Origin: Candidatus Jorgensenbacteria bacterium GW2011_GWB1_50_10
GTDB taxonomy: Bacteria; Patescibacteriota; Minisyncoccia; UBA6257; GWB1-50-10
Assembly (NCBI GenBank): GCA_001004105.1
Contig: LCQK01000001.1
Coordinates: 1 to 38,927 of the forward strand
Reading direction: 5' to 3'
Length of the DNA: 38,927 nt
Both the position numbers and the translations under genes were made by a program. This document shows, piece by piece, positions 27,188-34,948 of the stretch. The notes under the pieces are model-generated. The model did not search any database. It had not been told where the DNA came from and saw nothing but the letters and a program-made list of their open reading frames with translations. The number at the start of each line of letters is the position of its first letter. Within the stretch, counting starts at the first letter, position 1.

Positions 27188-27214
27188 CAGACTGTTTTTC
27201 GAAAAACAAAATTT

Positions 27215-27670
27215 TTAACCAAATCCAAAATTTCTGCGATTTTCGTCAAACCAACCGGATTTATAAAGTTTATGAAGCGCCTGCGAATACTCACTTGTGT
27301 CGGAATTACCCATTTTTTCTAACCATTCAGCGAATTGTTTACCTTTATTTCCGTACAGTTTCTTGTAGAAAAATGGGATGATTATGTTCTTAATTTGACC
27401 ATTTTCTCTCACAATAAGCATTGCTTGTTTGGCGTGATTGGGGTTTTTGCGGTTGGCGCTACCGTGCTTATGAACCTTATTTGTAAGGCCTAAAGTGTCT
27501 CTAACGGCGATCAGTAAAGCCTCGTCTCTCTCGTGCATGTTTATCGCAAAAGATGGTATTTTTTCTTTCCCCATTGATCCATCTGGCATCTTTTTTGGGC
27601 GCGTCGAAAAAGTGAAAGTTCCTTCACCTTCTACTAAACCACGAATGTAATCGTAGGAGAGTTCCGGCAT
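27215..27670 (-). CDS. LAGLIDADG-type endonuclease-like protein (free-standing)
   Basis: MPELSYDYIRGLVEGEGTFTFSTRP...SFAINMHERDEALLIAVRDTLGL...NGQIKNIIIPFFYKKLYGNKGKQFAEWLE. Confidence 0.85.
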   Translation of the reverse strand: MPELSYDYIRGLVEGEGTFTFSTRPKKMPDGSMGKEKIPSFAINMHERDEALLIAVRDTLGLTNKVHKHGSANRKNPNHAKQAMLIVRENGQIKNIIIPFFYKKLYGNKGKQFAEWLEKMGNSDTSEYSQALHKLYKSGWFDENRRNFGFG

Positions 27671-27671
27671 A

Positions 27672-27687
27672 TAGTATAATTATACTA
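27672..27687. promoter_or_regulatory. Symmetric bidirectional -10 candidate
   Basis: Perfect palindrome TAGTATAATTATACTA between divergent LAGLIDADG and yraN genes; TATAAT readable on both strands. Confidence 0.55.
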
Positions 27688-27705
27688 GATTTTAAGCGGA
27701 TTTTT

Positions 27706-28101
27706 ATGACTAAAAGGTCAGAATTAGGTAAATGGGGTGAGGATAGGGCTTGTGAATACCTGGTGGACAAGGGTTTTAAGATAATAGAGCGGAATTTCAG
27801 GAAACCCTGGGGTGAGCTGGATATTGTCGCAAAATATAAGGACGGAACCCTGGTTTTCGTGGAGGTGAAGACAGTGAATAACCCGGGACCATCCGGCGTC
27901 ACAGCCGAAGACCAAATGAGCGCGGCGAAAATCCGAAAATTCAAAAAAGCGGCTTCGCTCTATGCCGGCCACCGCCCGGAACTCATAAACGATAAAATAG
28001 GTTGGCGCTTGGATCTAATAACCCTCGTGGTGAATAATATTGAACCATTGACAAAATCAGGAGAAAATTTTCTTATAAGTCATTATCCGAACGTTATCTA
28101 G
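27706..28101 (+). CDS. YraN/UPF0102-family nuclease-like protein
   Basis: KWGEDRACEYLVDKGFKIIERNFRKPWGELDIVAKYKDGTLVFVEVKTV. Confidence 0.92.
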   Translation: MTKRSELGKWGEDRACEYLVDKGFKIIERNFRKPWGELDIVAKYKDGTLVFVEVKTVNNPGPSGVTAEDQMSAAKIRKFKKAASLYAGHRPELINDKIGWRLDLITLVVNNIEPLTKSGENFLISHYPNVI

Positions 28102-28142
28102 GTGTGGCTTTTTTTGTTTATAAAGGATTTAATTAAAGAAAC

Positions 28143-28478
28143 ATGAGTTTATCGGAAAAACAAATTAAAGAATTTGAAACGCGCCTGCTTGCGGAAAAGA
28201 AAGAAATTGAAGAGGGGATAGAAAAAATGAGGGCCGATTTGGATTTCGGCGACGATACCGACCACCTGGACGAAGAAGCGGACGAAACGGAGGAAATGAC
28301 AAAGTTCATCGGCGTCAAAAAGCCGCTGGAAGAAAAAATGGCGGCAATTGACGTGGCGTTGGAAAGAATCAAAAATGGAACTTACGACAAATGCGAAAGT
28401 TGCGGCAAGGAAATTGAATTGGAAGTACTGGAAGCGGCGCCGGAATCCGGCCTCTGCAAATCGTGTAAAATAAAATAA
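28143..28478 (+). CDS. DksA/TraR-type zinc-finger protein
   Basis: Coiled-coil N-terminus; ALERIKNGTYDKCESCGKEIELEVLEAAPESGLCKSCK. Confidence 0.88.
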   Translation: MSLSEKQIKEFETRLLAEKKEIEEGIEKMRADLDFGDDTDHLDEEADETEEMTKFIGVKKPLEEKMAAIDVALERIKNGTYDKCESCGKEIELEVLEAAPESGLCKSCKIK

Positions 28479-28480
28479 TC

Positions 28481-30016
28481 GTGGGAGAAGTTCCGAAGAT
28501 TTATTCCGCTGAACTTGATGGAATAGACGCCGAACCGGTTGAGGTGGAGGCCGACTTGAACGTCGGCCTTCACGCTTTCAATGTCGTGGGGCTCGCCGAC
28601 ACGGCGGTGAAAGAAGCTAAAGAAAGAGTAAACTCGGCGCTCAAAAACTCCGGCATCAAGCCGCCTTCAAAAGAGAACCGGCGCATCACGGTGAATCTGG
28701 CGCCGGCCGACGTGAAAAAAATCGGCTCTCGTTTTGATTTGCCGATCGCAATCGCTTATTTGCTCGCGAGCGGCCAGCTTAAGGCCTTTGAAACTAGGGA
28801 TAAATTATTCGTTGGCGAACTTTCCTTGGATGGCAAACTGCGGCCGATAAACGGCGCGCTGAACATCGCGATACTGGCCAAAAAAATGGGGTTGAAAGAA
28901 ATGTTTCTGCCGGAAGAGAACGCGACAGAGGCAGCGGTTATTGCCGAGGTGAAAGTCGTGCCCGTGAAATCTTTGAAACAACTCGTTGAGCATTTGGAAG
29001 AGATAATGCCGATTGCACCGAAGGCCAAAACCGAAATTGATTTCCACTACCCGCCCTCGCTCCAGAGAGTAAGCGAAATTAAAGGCCAGGCGCAGGGCAA
29101 ACGCGCGCTCCTTGTCGCCGCCTCCGGCGGCCACAACATCATCATGAGCGGGCCGCCGGGCACGGGCAAAACCATGCTCGCCCAAGCGCTCGCCTCCCTC
29201 CTGCCGCCGCCAACAATCCACGAAGCAATCGAAGTGACGAGAATCTGGAGCGCTTCCGGTTTGAATTCGGAAAACCCTTTCATAAACTTCCGGCCGTTCC
29301 GTTCGCCTCACCACAGTTCGTCTCTGGTATCGCTTATCGGCGGCGGAGCCAATCCCCGGCCGGGCGAAATCAGCTTGGCGCATCGCGGCGTGCTTTTTCT
29401 GGACGAAACACCGGAGTTCCACCGCGACGCCCTGGAGGGGTTGCGCCAACCCCTGGAGAGCGGCCGCGTTCACATCTCGCGGGCCAAAAAAAGCCTGGTT
29501 TTTCCAAGCCGATTCCAGCTTGCGGCCGCGATGAATCCCTGCCCCTGCGGCTATTTTGACGACCCAGAGCGCGAATGCCGCTGCACGGCAAACGAAATAA
29601 TGAGGTATAAAAAGAAGCTCTCGGGACCTTTAATGGACCGAATTGATCTCCAAATCGAGGTGCCGCGGATTCCGATTGAAGAGTTGCGGAACACCAAAAT
29701 TGACGAAACGGAGGAGAAATCAATGCGCGAGAAAGTGGCGAAAGCAAGAATGATTCAGGCCAAACGATTTGAAAAATCGGCGCCGAAAATATTCTCCAAC
29801 TCCGAGATGACAGGCCGGCAAACCGACGAGTTCGTCCACCTCGGGAAAGACGCCGAAGAATTTCTGAAAGGCCGGCTCCAAAAATCGTTTCTTTCGCCAC
29901 GCGGCTATTACCGGATCTTGAAAGTCGCCCGGACCATCGCCGATTTGGAAAACTCCGAAGAAGTAAAACAAGAACACCTCGCTGAGGCGTTTCAGTACAG
30001 GATTAAAAACGAGTGA
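28481..30016 (+). CDS. comM: YifB/ComM-family Mg-chelatase-like AAA protein
   Basis: VEADLNVGLHAFNVVGLADTAVKEAKERV, MSGPPGTGKTMLAQALASLLPP, FRSPHHSSS, AAMNPCPCGYF; GTG start. Confidence 0.93.
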   Translation: MGEVPKIYSAELDGIDAEPVEVEADLNVGLHAFNVVGLADTAVKEAKERVNSALKNSGIKPPSKENRRITVNLAPADVKKIGSRFDLPIAIAYLLASGQLKAFETRDKLFVGELSLDGKLRPINGALNIAILAKKMGLKEMFLPEENATEAAVIAEVKVVPVKSLKQLVEHLEEIMPIAPKAKTEIDFHYPPSLQRVSEIKGQAQGKRALLVAASGGHNIIMSGPPGTGKTMLAQALASLLPPPTIHEAIEVTRIWSASGLNSENPFINFRPFRSPHHSSSLVSLIGGGANPRPGEISLAHRGVLFLDETPEFHRDALEGLRQPLESGRVHISRAKKSLVFPSRFQLAAAMNPCPCGYFDDPERECRCTANEIMRYKKKLSGPLMDRIDLQIEVPRIPIEELRNTKIDETEEKSMREKVAKARMIQAKRFEKSAPKIFSNSEMTGRQTDEFVHLGKDAEEFLKGRLQKSFLSPRGYYRILKVARTIADLENSEEVKQEHLAEAFQYRIKNE

Positions 30017-30065
30017 GTAGGTTATAGGTTGTAGTGAGTAGTCTACCACCTACAAACTATCACCT
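30017..30065. repeat. Inverted heptanucleotide repeat tract between convergent comM and M23 peptidase genes
   Basis: GTAGGTT ATAGGTT GTAGTGA GTAGTCT ACCACCT ACAAACT ATCACCT. Confidence 0.85.
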
Positions 30066-31055
30066 AACAGCGAAAGGATTGCGGGCGCCGTAAACTTCAA
30101 AATGCAAATGGCAGCCGGTCGGCCCGTGAGTGTTGCCGGTGTTGCCGATGGTGGCGATCGGGTCGCCTTGCGAAACGTAGTCGCCGACTTTAACCAAGTT
30201 TTTGTCGGTGTGAGCATAACGCGTTTTGGTGCCGTTCGGATGCTCGATCATAATGTAGTTGCCGTAACCCTGATTCCAAAAACCGTTGGACGATTCTTCG
30301 GCAACCAAACCCTCGGCCGAGGCGTAAATCGGTTTGCTGCACTGGTCGGCGATATCCACGGCATTGTACTCGTGAAGTGTGCCCCAGTTCCAGCCGCGCG
30401 CCGGGAGCATGAAATAACTCGCGAGACTCGGCAGGTTTTTGGATAACTCCTTGGCATTATCCAAGGGTTTAGCATAAGGCAAAACCAGAGTCGCGCCCGG
30501 CTCATCGAGAAGCTTCTGGAACCCTGGGTTGTAATCCCCGATGGTTTGGGGGTCTATCTGGTGACGGACGGCAATGGATTCCAAGGAATCGCCGTCGCGG
30601 ACCGAATAAAGAATGCCCGAAACCGGTAAGATTGTGAGCTCTTCGCCGACTTTGAGCACCGACCGTGTGTCGAGGTTAGCCCATTTAATCGTCTGGACGC
30701 TCACGCCAAAACGGGCGGCGATGCTCGAGAGCGTGTCGCCGGAGACGACTTTATACACCTCACGACCATCGCGGGTGGGAATAAGATTGCTCAAAGGATG
30801 GGAACTGCCTAAAATCGCGGCGCCATCAAAAACAACTGGCGCTTCATTTTGGAGCGATTCGTCTTCGGCAATGAGTAATCCGGATTGACCGACGAAAAAT
30901 CCCAGTTCGCCCGCCACTTCTTCCGGTCCGCCGAAAGCCCAGCGCGAATCAATGTTTTTTTCCGGTTGGGAGTCGAAATCCAGCAAATTTCCGGCAAGGA
31001 TAATGGAAAAGATAAAAAACAACGACCAGAGATTCGTTGTTTTGGAAAAACCCAT
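30060..31055 (-). CDS. LysM + M23 peptidase (murein hydrolase-like)
   Basis: YKVVSGDTLSSIAARFGVSVQTIKWAN, second LysM, then HPNGTKTRYAHTDKNLVKVGDYVSQGDPIATIGNTGNTHGPTGCHLHFEVY. Confidence 0.93.
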   Translation of the reverse strand: MGFSKTTNLWSLFFIFSIILAGNLLDFDSQPEKNIDSRWAFGGPEEVAGELGFFVGQSGLLIAEDESLQNEAPVVFDGAAILGSSHPLSNLIPTRDGREVYKVVSGDTLSSIAARFGVSVQTIKWANLDTRSVLKVGEELTILPVSGILYSVRDGDSLESIAVRHQIDPQTIGDYNPGFQKLLDEPGATLVLPYAKPLDNAKELSKNLPSLASYFMLPARGWNWGTLHEYNAVDIADQCSKPIYASAEGLVAEESSNGFWNQGYGNYIMIEHPNGTKTRYAHTDKNLVKVGDYVSQGDPIATIGNTGNTHGPTGCHLHFEVYGARNPFAVR

Positions 31056-31107
31056 GGCAAGGGTTTTGATATGGCCGAAAACCGTACTAATATTTGAATA
31101 TTAGCAT

Positions 31108-31923
31108 ATGACTTACCACCGCTCAAGGATGCTAGGCCAGCATTTCCTGAAAAACAAAGAAAAATTGAGGAAAATTGCGGCTTCTTTAGAGGTTAAAAAA
31201 AACGACACAATTGTGGAAATCGGGCCCGGACACGGGGAACTAACGAAAAAGCTGGTCACTAGACAACAGACACTAAACACTAGAATTATTGCGATTGAAA
31301 AAGATAGTGGGCTAGCAGAGACTCTTAGAAATTCAATGGAGATTTATGGAGATTCAATTGAAATTATTCACGGCGACGCTCTTAAAATTCTTCCGGAAAT
31401 CACTAACAAGCTAACGAAGCTGAAAGCTGAAAGCTATAAACTTGTAGGCAACATCCCTTACTACATCACCGGCAAATTATTGAGGACTTTGAGCGAACTT
31501 GAAACAAAGCCAAAAATAGCGGTTCTAACCGTCCAAAAAGAGGTGGCGGAAAGGGTCGCGGCCAAGCCGCCGAAGATGAACCTCCTTGCCGCAAGCGTCC
31601 AAATCTGGGCCGAACCAGAGATTATTGACTACATTCTCAAAAAGGATTTTCAACCGCCGCCCAAGGTGAATTCGGCGATTATAAAACTGGAAACTAGACA
31701 ACAGACACTAGTCACCAGAAGCGATGACTACTACAGGTTAATCAAAATTCTCTTCAAGCAGCCGCGGAAAACGATACTGAATAATCTGGGCGCCTTAAAG
31801 TCCAAAAAAGAAATTCTGCCCATTCTCGGGAAACTGGGAATAAACCCGAGCAACCGGCCACAGGATTTGAGTTTGAAAAAAATAGAAGAATTAAGCGAGG
31901 TTATTTCCAATCAAGAAGTTTAA
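31108..31923 (+). CDS. rsmA: 16S rRNA (adenine1518/1519-N6) dimethyltransferase RsmA/KsgA
   Basis: LGQHFLKNKEKLRKI, IVEIGPGHGELTKKL, LVGNIPYYITGKLL, KKDFQPPPKVNSAIIKL. Confidence 0.95.
   Translation: MTYHRSRMLGQHFLKNKEKLRKIAASLEVKKNDTIVEIGPGHGELTKKLVTRQQTLNTRIIAIEKDSGLAETLRNSMEIYGDSIEIIHGDALKILPEITNKLTKLKAESYKLVGNIPYYITGKLLRTLSELETKPKIAVLTVQKEVAERVAAKPPKMNLLAASVQIWAEPEIIDYILKKDFQPPPKVNSAIIKLETRQQTLVTRSDDYYRLIKILFKQPRKTILNNLGALKSKKEILPILGKLGINPSNRPQDLSLKKIEELSEVISNQEV
31255..31282 (+). repeat. Heptanucleotide repeat tract in rsmA (copy 1)
   Basis: GTCACTA GACAACA GACACTA AACACTA. Confidence 0.9.
31415..31442 (+). repeat. Heptanucleotide repeat tract in rsmA
   Basis: CGAAGCT GAAAGCT GAAAGCT ATAAACT. 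Confidence 0.8.
31690..31717 (+). repeat. Heptanucleotide repeat tract in rsmA (copy 2)
   Basis: GAAACTA GACAACA GACACTA GTCACCA; shares ACTAGACAACAGACACTA with copy 1. Confidence 0.9.
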
Positions 31924-32562
31924 GACGATGGCGATTAGAAAATGAAGAAAAGCCGCCGGGAGCATTGATTTCGTCTTAAAAGAAAGATAGGCGAAAACAA
32001 GTCCGGAAAAGAAGGCGAAAAATATTTCCCCCGTCGGCTTAGTCGCGTGAAGCAGGGCAAAAAGAAAAGAAGAAAGCCAAAAAGCGTGGTAACCGATTTT
32101 TCGCAACAATCCGAAAAACAAAAACCCCCGAAAAAGAAATTCTTCGGCAAAGTAATAAACAAGCGGCGCCGCAAGACCGGCAACTAAAAATTGCCACAAA
32201 GAGAAGCCGCCAGTTGAATAATAACTTATGAAGTCCGCTTTTTTGCTGAAGAGAAACAGAAACGGGAGCAAAACCAAAAAGGCGAGGGCGGTAAGAACGG
32301 CTGCCGTTCTGATTTTCTCGGGCCAAATCAATCCGTAATCCCTCAAATTTTCCTTAAAGAAGCGTTTCAAAATCCAAACCGGCATAAGAAAAAACGTAAG
32401 GAGCGCCCAAAAAGCGCCGATTAACTGACTTTGCCAATCGTTCAGCAACAACTTCTGCCACTCAAAAAACAAAAATAAAACGTAATTACTCAAAAAAACG
32501 ATAAGGACAGTGAGACCGATTAAAACCGGCGAAGATTCTATGATTTTCAACTTATTTTCCAT
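31891..32562 (-). CDS. CPBP-family intramembrane metalloprotease
   Basis: Multi-TM; YYFAEEFLFRGFLFFGLLRK (EExxxR) and SSFLFALLHATKP. Confidence 0.9.
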   Translation of the reverse strand: MENKLKIIESSPVLIGLTVLIVFLSNYVLFLFFEWQKLLLNDWQSQLIGAFWALLTFFLMPVWILKRFFKENLRDYGLIWPEKIRTAAVLTALAFLVLLPFLFLFSKKADFISYYSTGGFSLWQFLVAGLAAPLVYYFAEEFLFRGFLFFGLLRKIGYHAFWLSSFLFALLHATKPTGEIFFAFFSGLVFAYLSFKTKSMLPAAFLHFLIAIVLNFLIGNNLA

Positions 32563-32585
32563 GTAAAAATTGGCTTAAATTCTGA

Positions 32586-32595
32586 TATAATTATA
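32586..32595. promoter_or_regulatory. Symmetric bidirectional -10 candidate
   Basis: TATAATTATA between divergent CPBP (-) and 32611 (+) genes. Confidence 0.5.
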
Positions 32596-32610
32596 AAGAA
32601 CCGGCTTTCT

Positions 32611-33396
32611 ATGAACAAAGCTAAAATTGTCGCACTTCTAATTCTGGCCTCCGGCCTTGTTGCTTCTTTGGTTATTTTGAAAACGCCCGCCAAAAATGGG
32701 GGTTTTTCTCTAAATTCGTCTTTCCAAGAATCCAATAACCCGAGCTTAGATTTTGAGTCGGCATTAAAACTCTCAAACCAGAAAACGAATCAAGTGAATG
32801 GCGGCGAATCAAGCAGTAATCTCACCGACAACTTAGCGGCCCTTTACGCCGGCGAAGTCGTTAAAAACATCGAAGCAGACGGCTCGTTTAACGGCGACGC
32901 TTTTAATGCCGAGGGCCTGGATTTGGAACAGCTTCTCCAAACGCAAGCTAACGTTTTAGACATACCGGAATACAAGCTTAGCGACATCAAAATCTCAAGC
33001 GATAACTCCGTCCAAAATCAAGTTGCTTATCTGGAAGGCGTTGACATGCTCCTTAAGGAAAATTTCGGCGGCTTCCACAAAAACCTCGCTATCGCTCTGG
33101 ACGAATTTTTCACCAAAAAGGACGCGACTTCTCTGAATTATCTTGTGGAACATATCCCGAACTATCTAAATGGGTTGCTTACGCTTTCGGCGCCGTCTTT
33201 GTGGCAGACCGTTCATCTCCAAATTTTGAATCTCTGGCAGAAAAAGCTCGTAGTTTATCGGGCAATCCTGGATTTTAATTCCGACCCGTTAAAAACCTTC
33301 GCGGCACTGCAATATGTTTTTCCGATCGCGGAAGAAGACATTAACCTTCAAACCGTCATGATTAAACGTTATGAAGAATTAACCTCCAAATCATGA
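32611..33396 (+). CDS. Hypothetical exported/anchored protein, first gene of T4SS-like cluster
   Basis: N-terminal TM (IVALLILASGLVASLVIL), ATGA overlap with next gene. Confidence 0.8.
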   Translation: MNKAKIVALLILASGLVASLVILKTPAKNGGFSLNSSFQESNNPSLDFESALKLSNQKTNQVNGGESSSNLTDNLAALYAGEVVKNIEADGSFNGDAFNAEGLDLEQLLQTQANVLDIPEYKLSDIKISSDNSVQNQVAYLEGVDMLLKENFGGFHKNLAIALDEFFTKKDATSLNYLVEHIPNYLNGLLTLSAPSLWQTVHLQILNLWQKKLVVYRAILDFNSDPLKTFAALQYVFPIAEEDINLQTVMIKRYEELTSKS

Positions 33397-34946
33397 AACT
33401 GTTTCTTAAAAAATCCACCATAACATTCTTACTGGTACTTACCCTTTTAACCGGGTTTGTTTCTCCGCTTAAAACGCACGCCATCTTCGGTCTCGCCGAT
33501 ATTACTGTGAACCCCGAAGGCGTTATCGGTTGGATTTGGAACGTTGGCGAAGTGGCACTCAACACTTTCCTGAAAGCATCTCTAGAGGCGGCAAAAAAGC
33601 GGCTTCTCAATCAAATCACCGACCAAATTGTCAATTGGATTCAAAACGGCCAGGAACCGAGGTTTCTTTCGGATTTTAGCGGGTTCTTGAGCGACACAGC
33701 GCAGGTGGCGGCGGGCGACGTGGCAAGAGACGTTGGGTTAGGCAATCTCTGCACCGGCATCAGTCCGACAAGGATAAGAATTCAATTGGAACAACCATAT
33801 TTCAGCCAGCGGGTAAGCTGTACCTTAAATCAAATCGTCGGCAATGTGGAGAGATTCAGTAACAGCTTCGCAAATGGCGGTTGGATAGGTTATCAGGAAC
33901 TCCTGAAACCGCAAAACAACCGCTACGGCGTTGAACTTTTGGTGCAGGGAGAATTAGAGAAAAGAGTAGGCCTAACCGGAGAAGCTAATAAGCTGGAGGT
34001 GGAAACGGGCCAAGGATTCAAATCCACGAAAGAATGTCTGGAGTGGACACTCTACGCTAACATTAACGGCAAAACCGAGGTTGTCGGACAAATCCACCAG
34101 AACGATGAGGGTTTCAGTCCTGACCCTTCAAAACCACCGGCTGTCGCCGCCGGCGGTGAGACAACCAACCAGCAATGGAGATGCACCGAAGACCGGGCAA
34201 CCACGCCCGGCACGGTAATTGCCAAAGGATTGGAAAAAGCCTTGTATTCCGATATTGACTTCCTGGTTAATTCAAGCGGCGGCAATATCACAACTTATTT
34301 AGGCGTGATTCTTGACGCCGCAATTAACAGGGTTATTAAGGAGGGCGTTAAAGGAGTGCAAAACCTTTCTTCTTTAGGCGATGCGCCGGAGGTTGATTGC
34401 AGCGACCCAAGATTGAATGCGTCGGCCCGCAGCGCCTGTTTGGAATATCAAGCCAAAGCATCCGAACTTGCTGAGCTTACCAATCAGACTCAAAGTCAGC
34501 AAAAAGCTGTCCAAACCTCCGCTGATCTTCTTGCCCTCCGGGCGGCAATCATAAATGCGAGCAGTTCCAACGCTGTTCTTGTTTCAACTATGGAAACTCT
34601 TGCGAATTGTGAATCTGGCCGGTCGCTCACCTGCACCCGCAACCCCGACCTTCCCGCTGTCAAAAATAATTTCACTGTTCTAAACAACTATCTCCTGGAA
34701 GCGCAAAAAATTGATAAAGAAGTTGACGATCTCCAAAACGCCCTTCGCAATGCCGTCGGCATTACCGCTTCGGCCATAACCTCGCGGGTAAACGAGGAAT
34801 TGGATATCCGAATTCAGAGAGTCAAGGAATTGCTGACTTTTGTCCAAACCAAAAGCGACGAAATTTCCACCGCTCTCACGGCCGTTCAAAGCAGCTTAAC
34901 CGCCTGCCAAGATTCCGCTCAAATCTACACCTGCCCGGCGCCCTAA
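33393..34946 (+). CDS. Hypothetical secreted protein of T4SS-like cluster, Cys-containing
   Basis: Signal peptide MKLFLKKSTITFLLVLTLLTGFVSPLKTHA; sits directly before the TrbL-like gene. Confidence 0.8.
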   Translation: MKLFLKKSTITFLLVLTLLTGFVSPLKTHAIFGLADITVNPEGVIGWIWNVGEVALNTFLKASLEAAKKRLLNQITDQIVNWIQNGQEPRFLSDFSGFLSDTAQVAAGDVARDVGLGNLCTGISPTRIRIQLEQPYFSQRVSCTLNQIVGNVERFSNSFANGGWIGYQELLKPQNNRYGVELLVQGELEKRVGLTGEANKLEVETGQGFKSTKECLEWTLYANINGKTEVVGQIHQNDEGFSPDPSKPPAVAAGGETTNQQWRCTEDRATTPGTVIAKGLEKALYSDIDFLVNSSGGNITTYLGVILDAAINRVIKEGVKGVQNLSSLGDAPEVDCSDPRLNASARSACLEYQAKASELAELTNQTQSQQKAVQTSADLLALRAAIINASSSNAVLVSTMETLANCESGRSLTCTRNPDLPAVKNNFTVLNNYLLEAQKIDKEVDDLQNALRNAVGITASAITSRVNEELDIRIQRVKELLTFVQTKSDEISTALTAVQSSLTACQDSAQIYTCPAP

Positions 34947-34948
34947 AA

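Noticed and set aside
28805-29473. Long antisense ORFs in comM, recA (20715-21350), gyrA (13833-14456) and glyA (19107-19667)
   Set aside because: Composition-driven shadow ORFs opposite strongly conserved genes; no recognisable domains.
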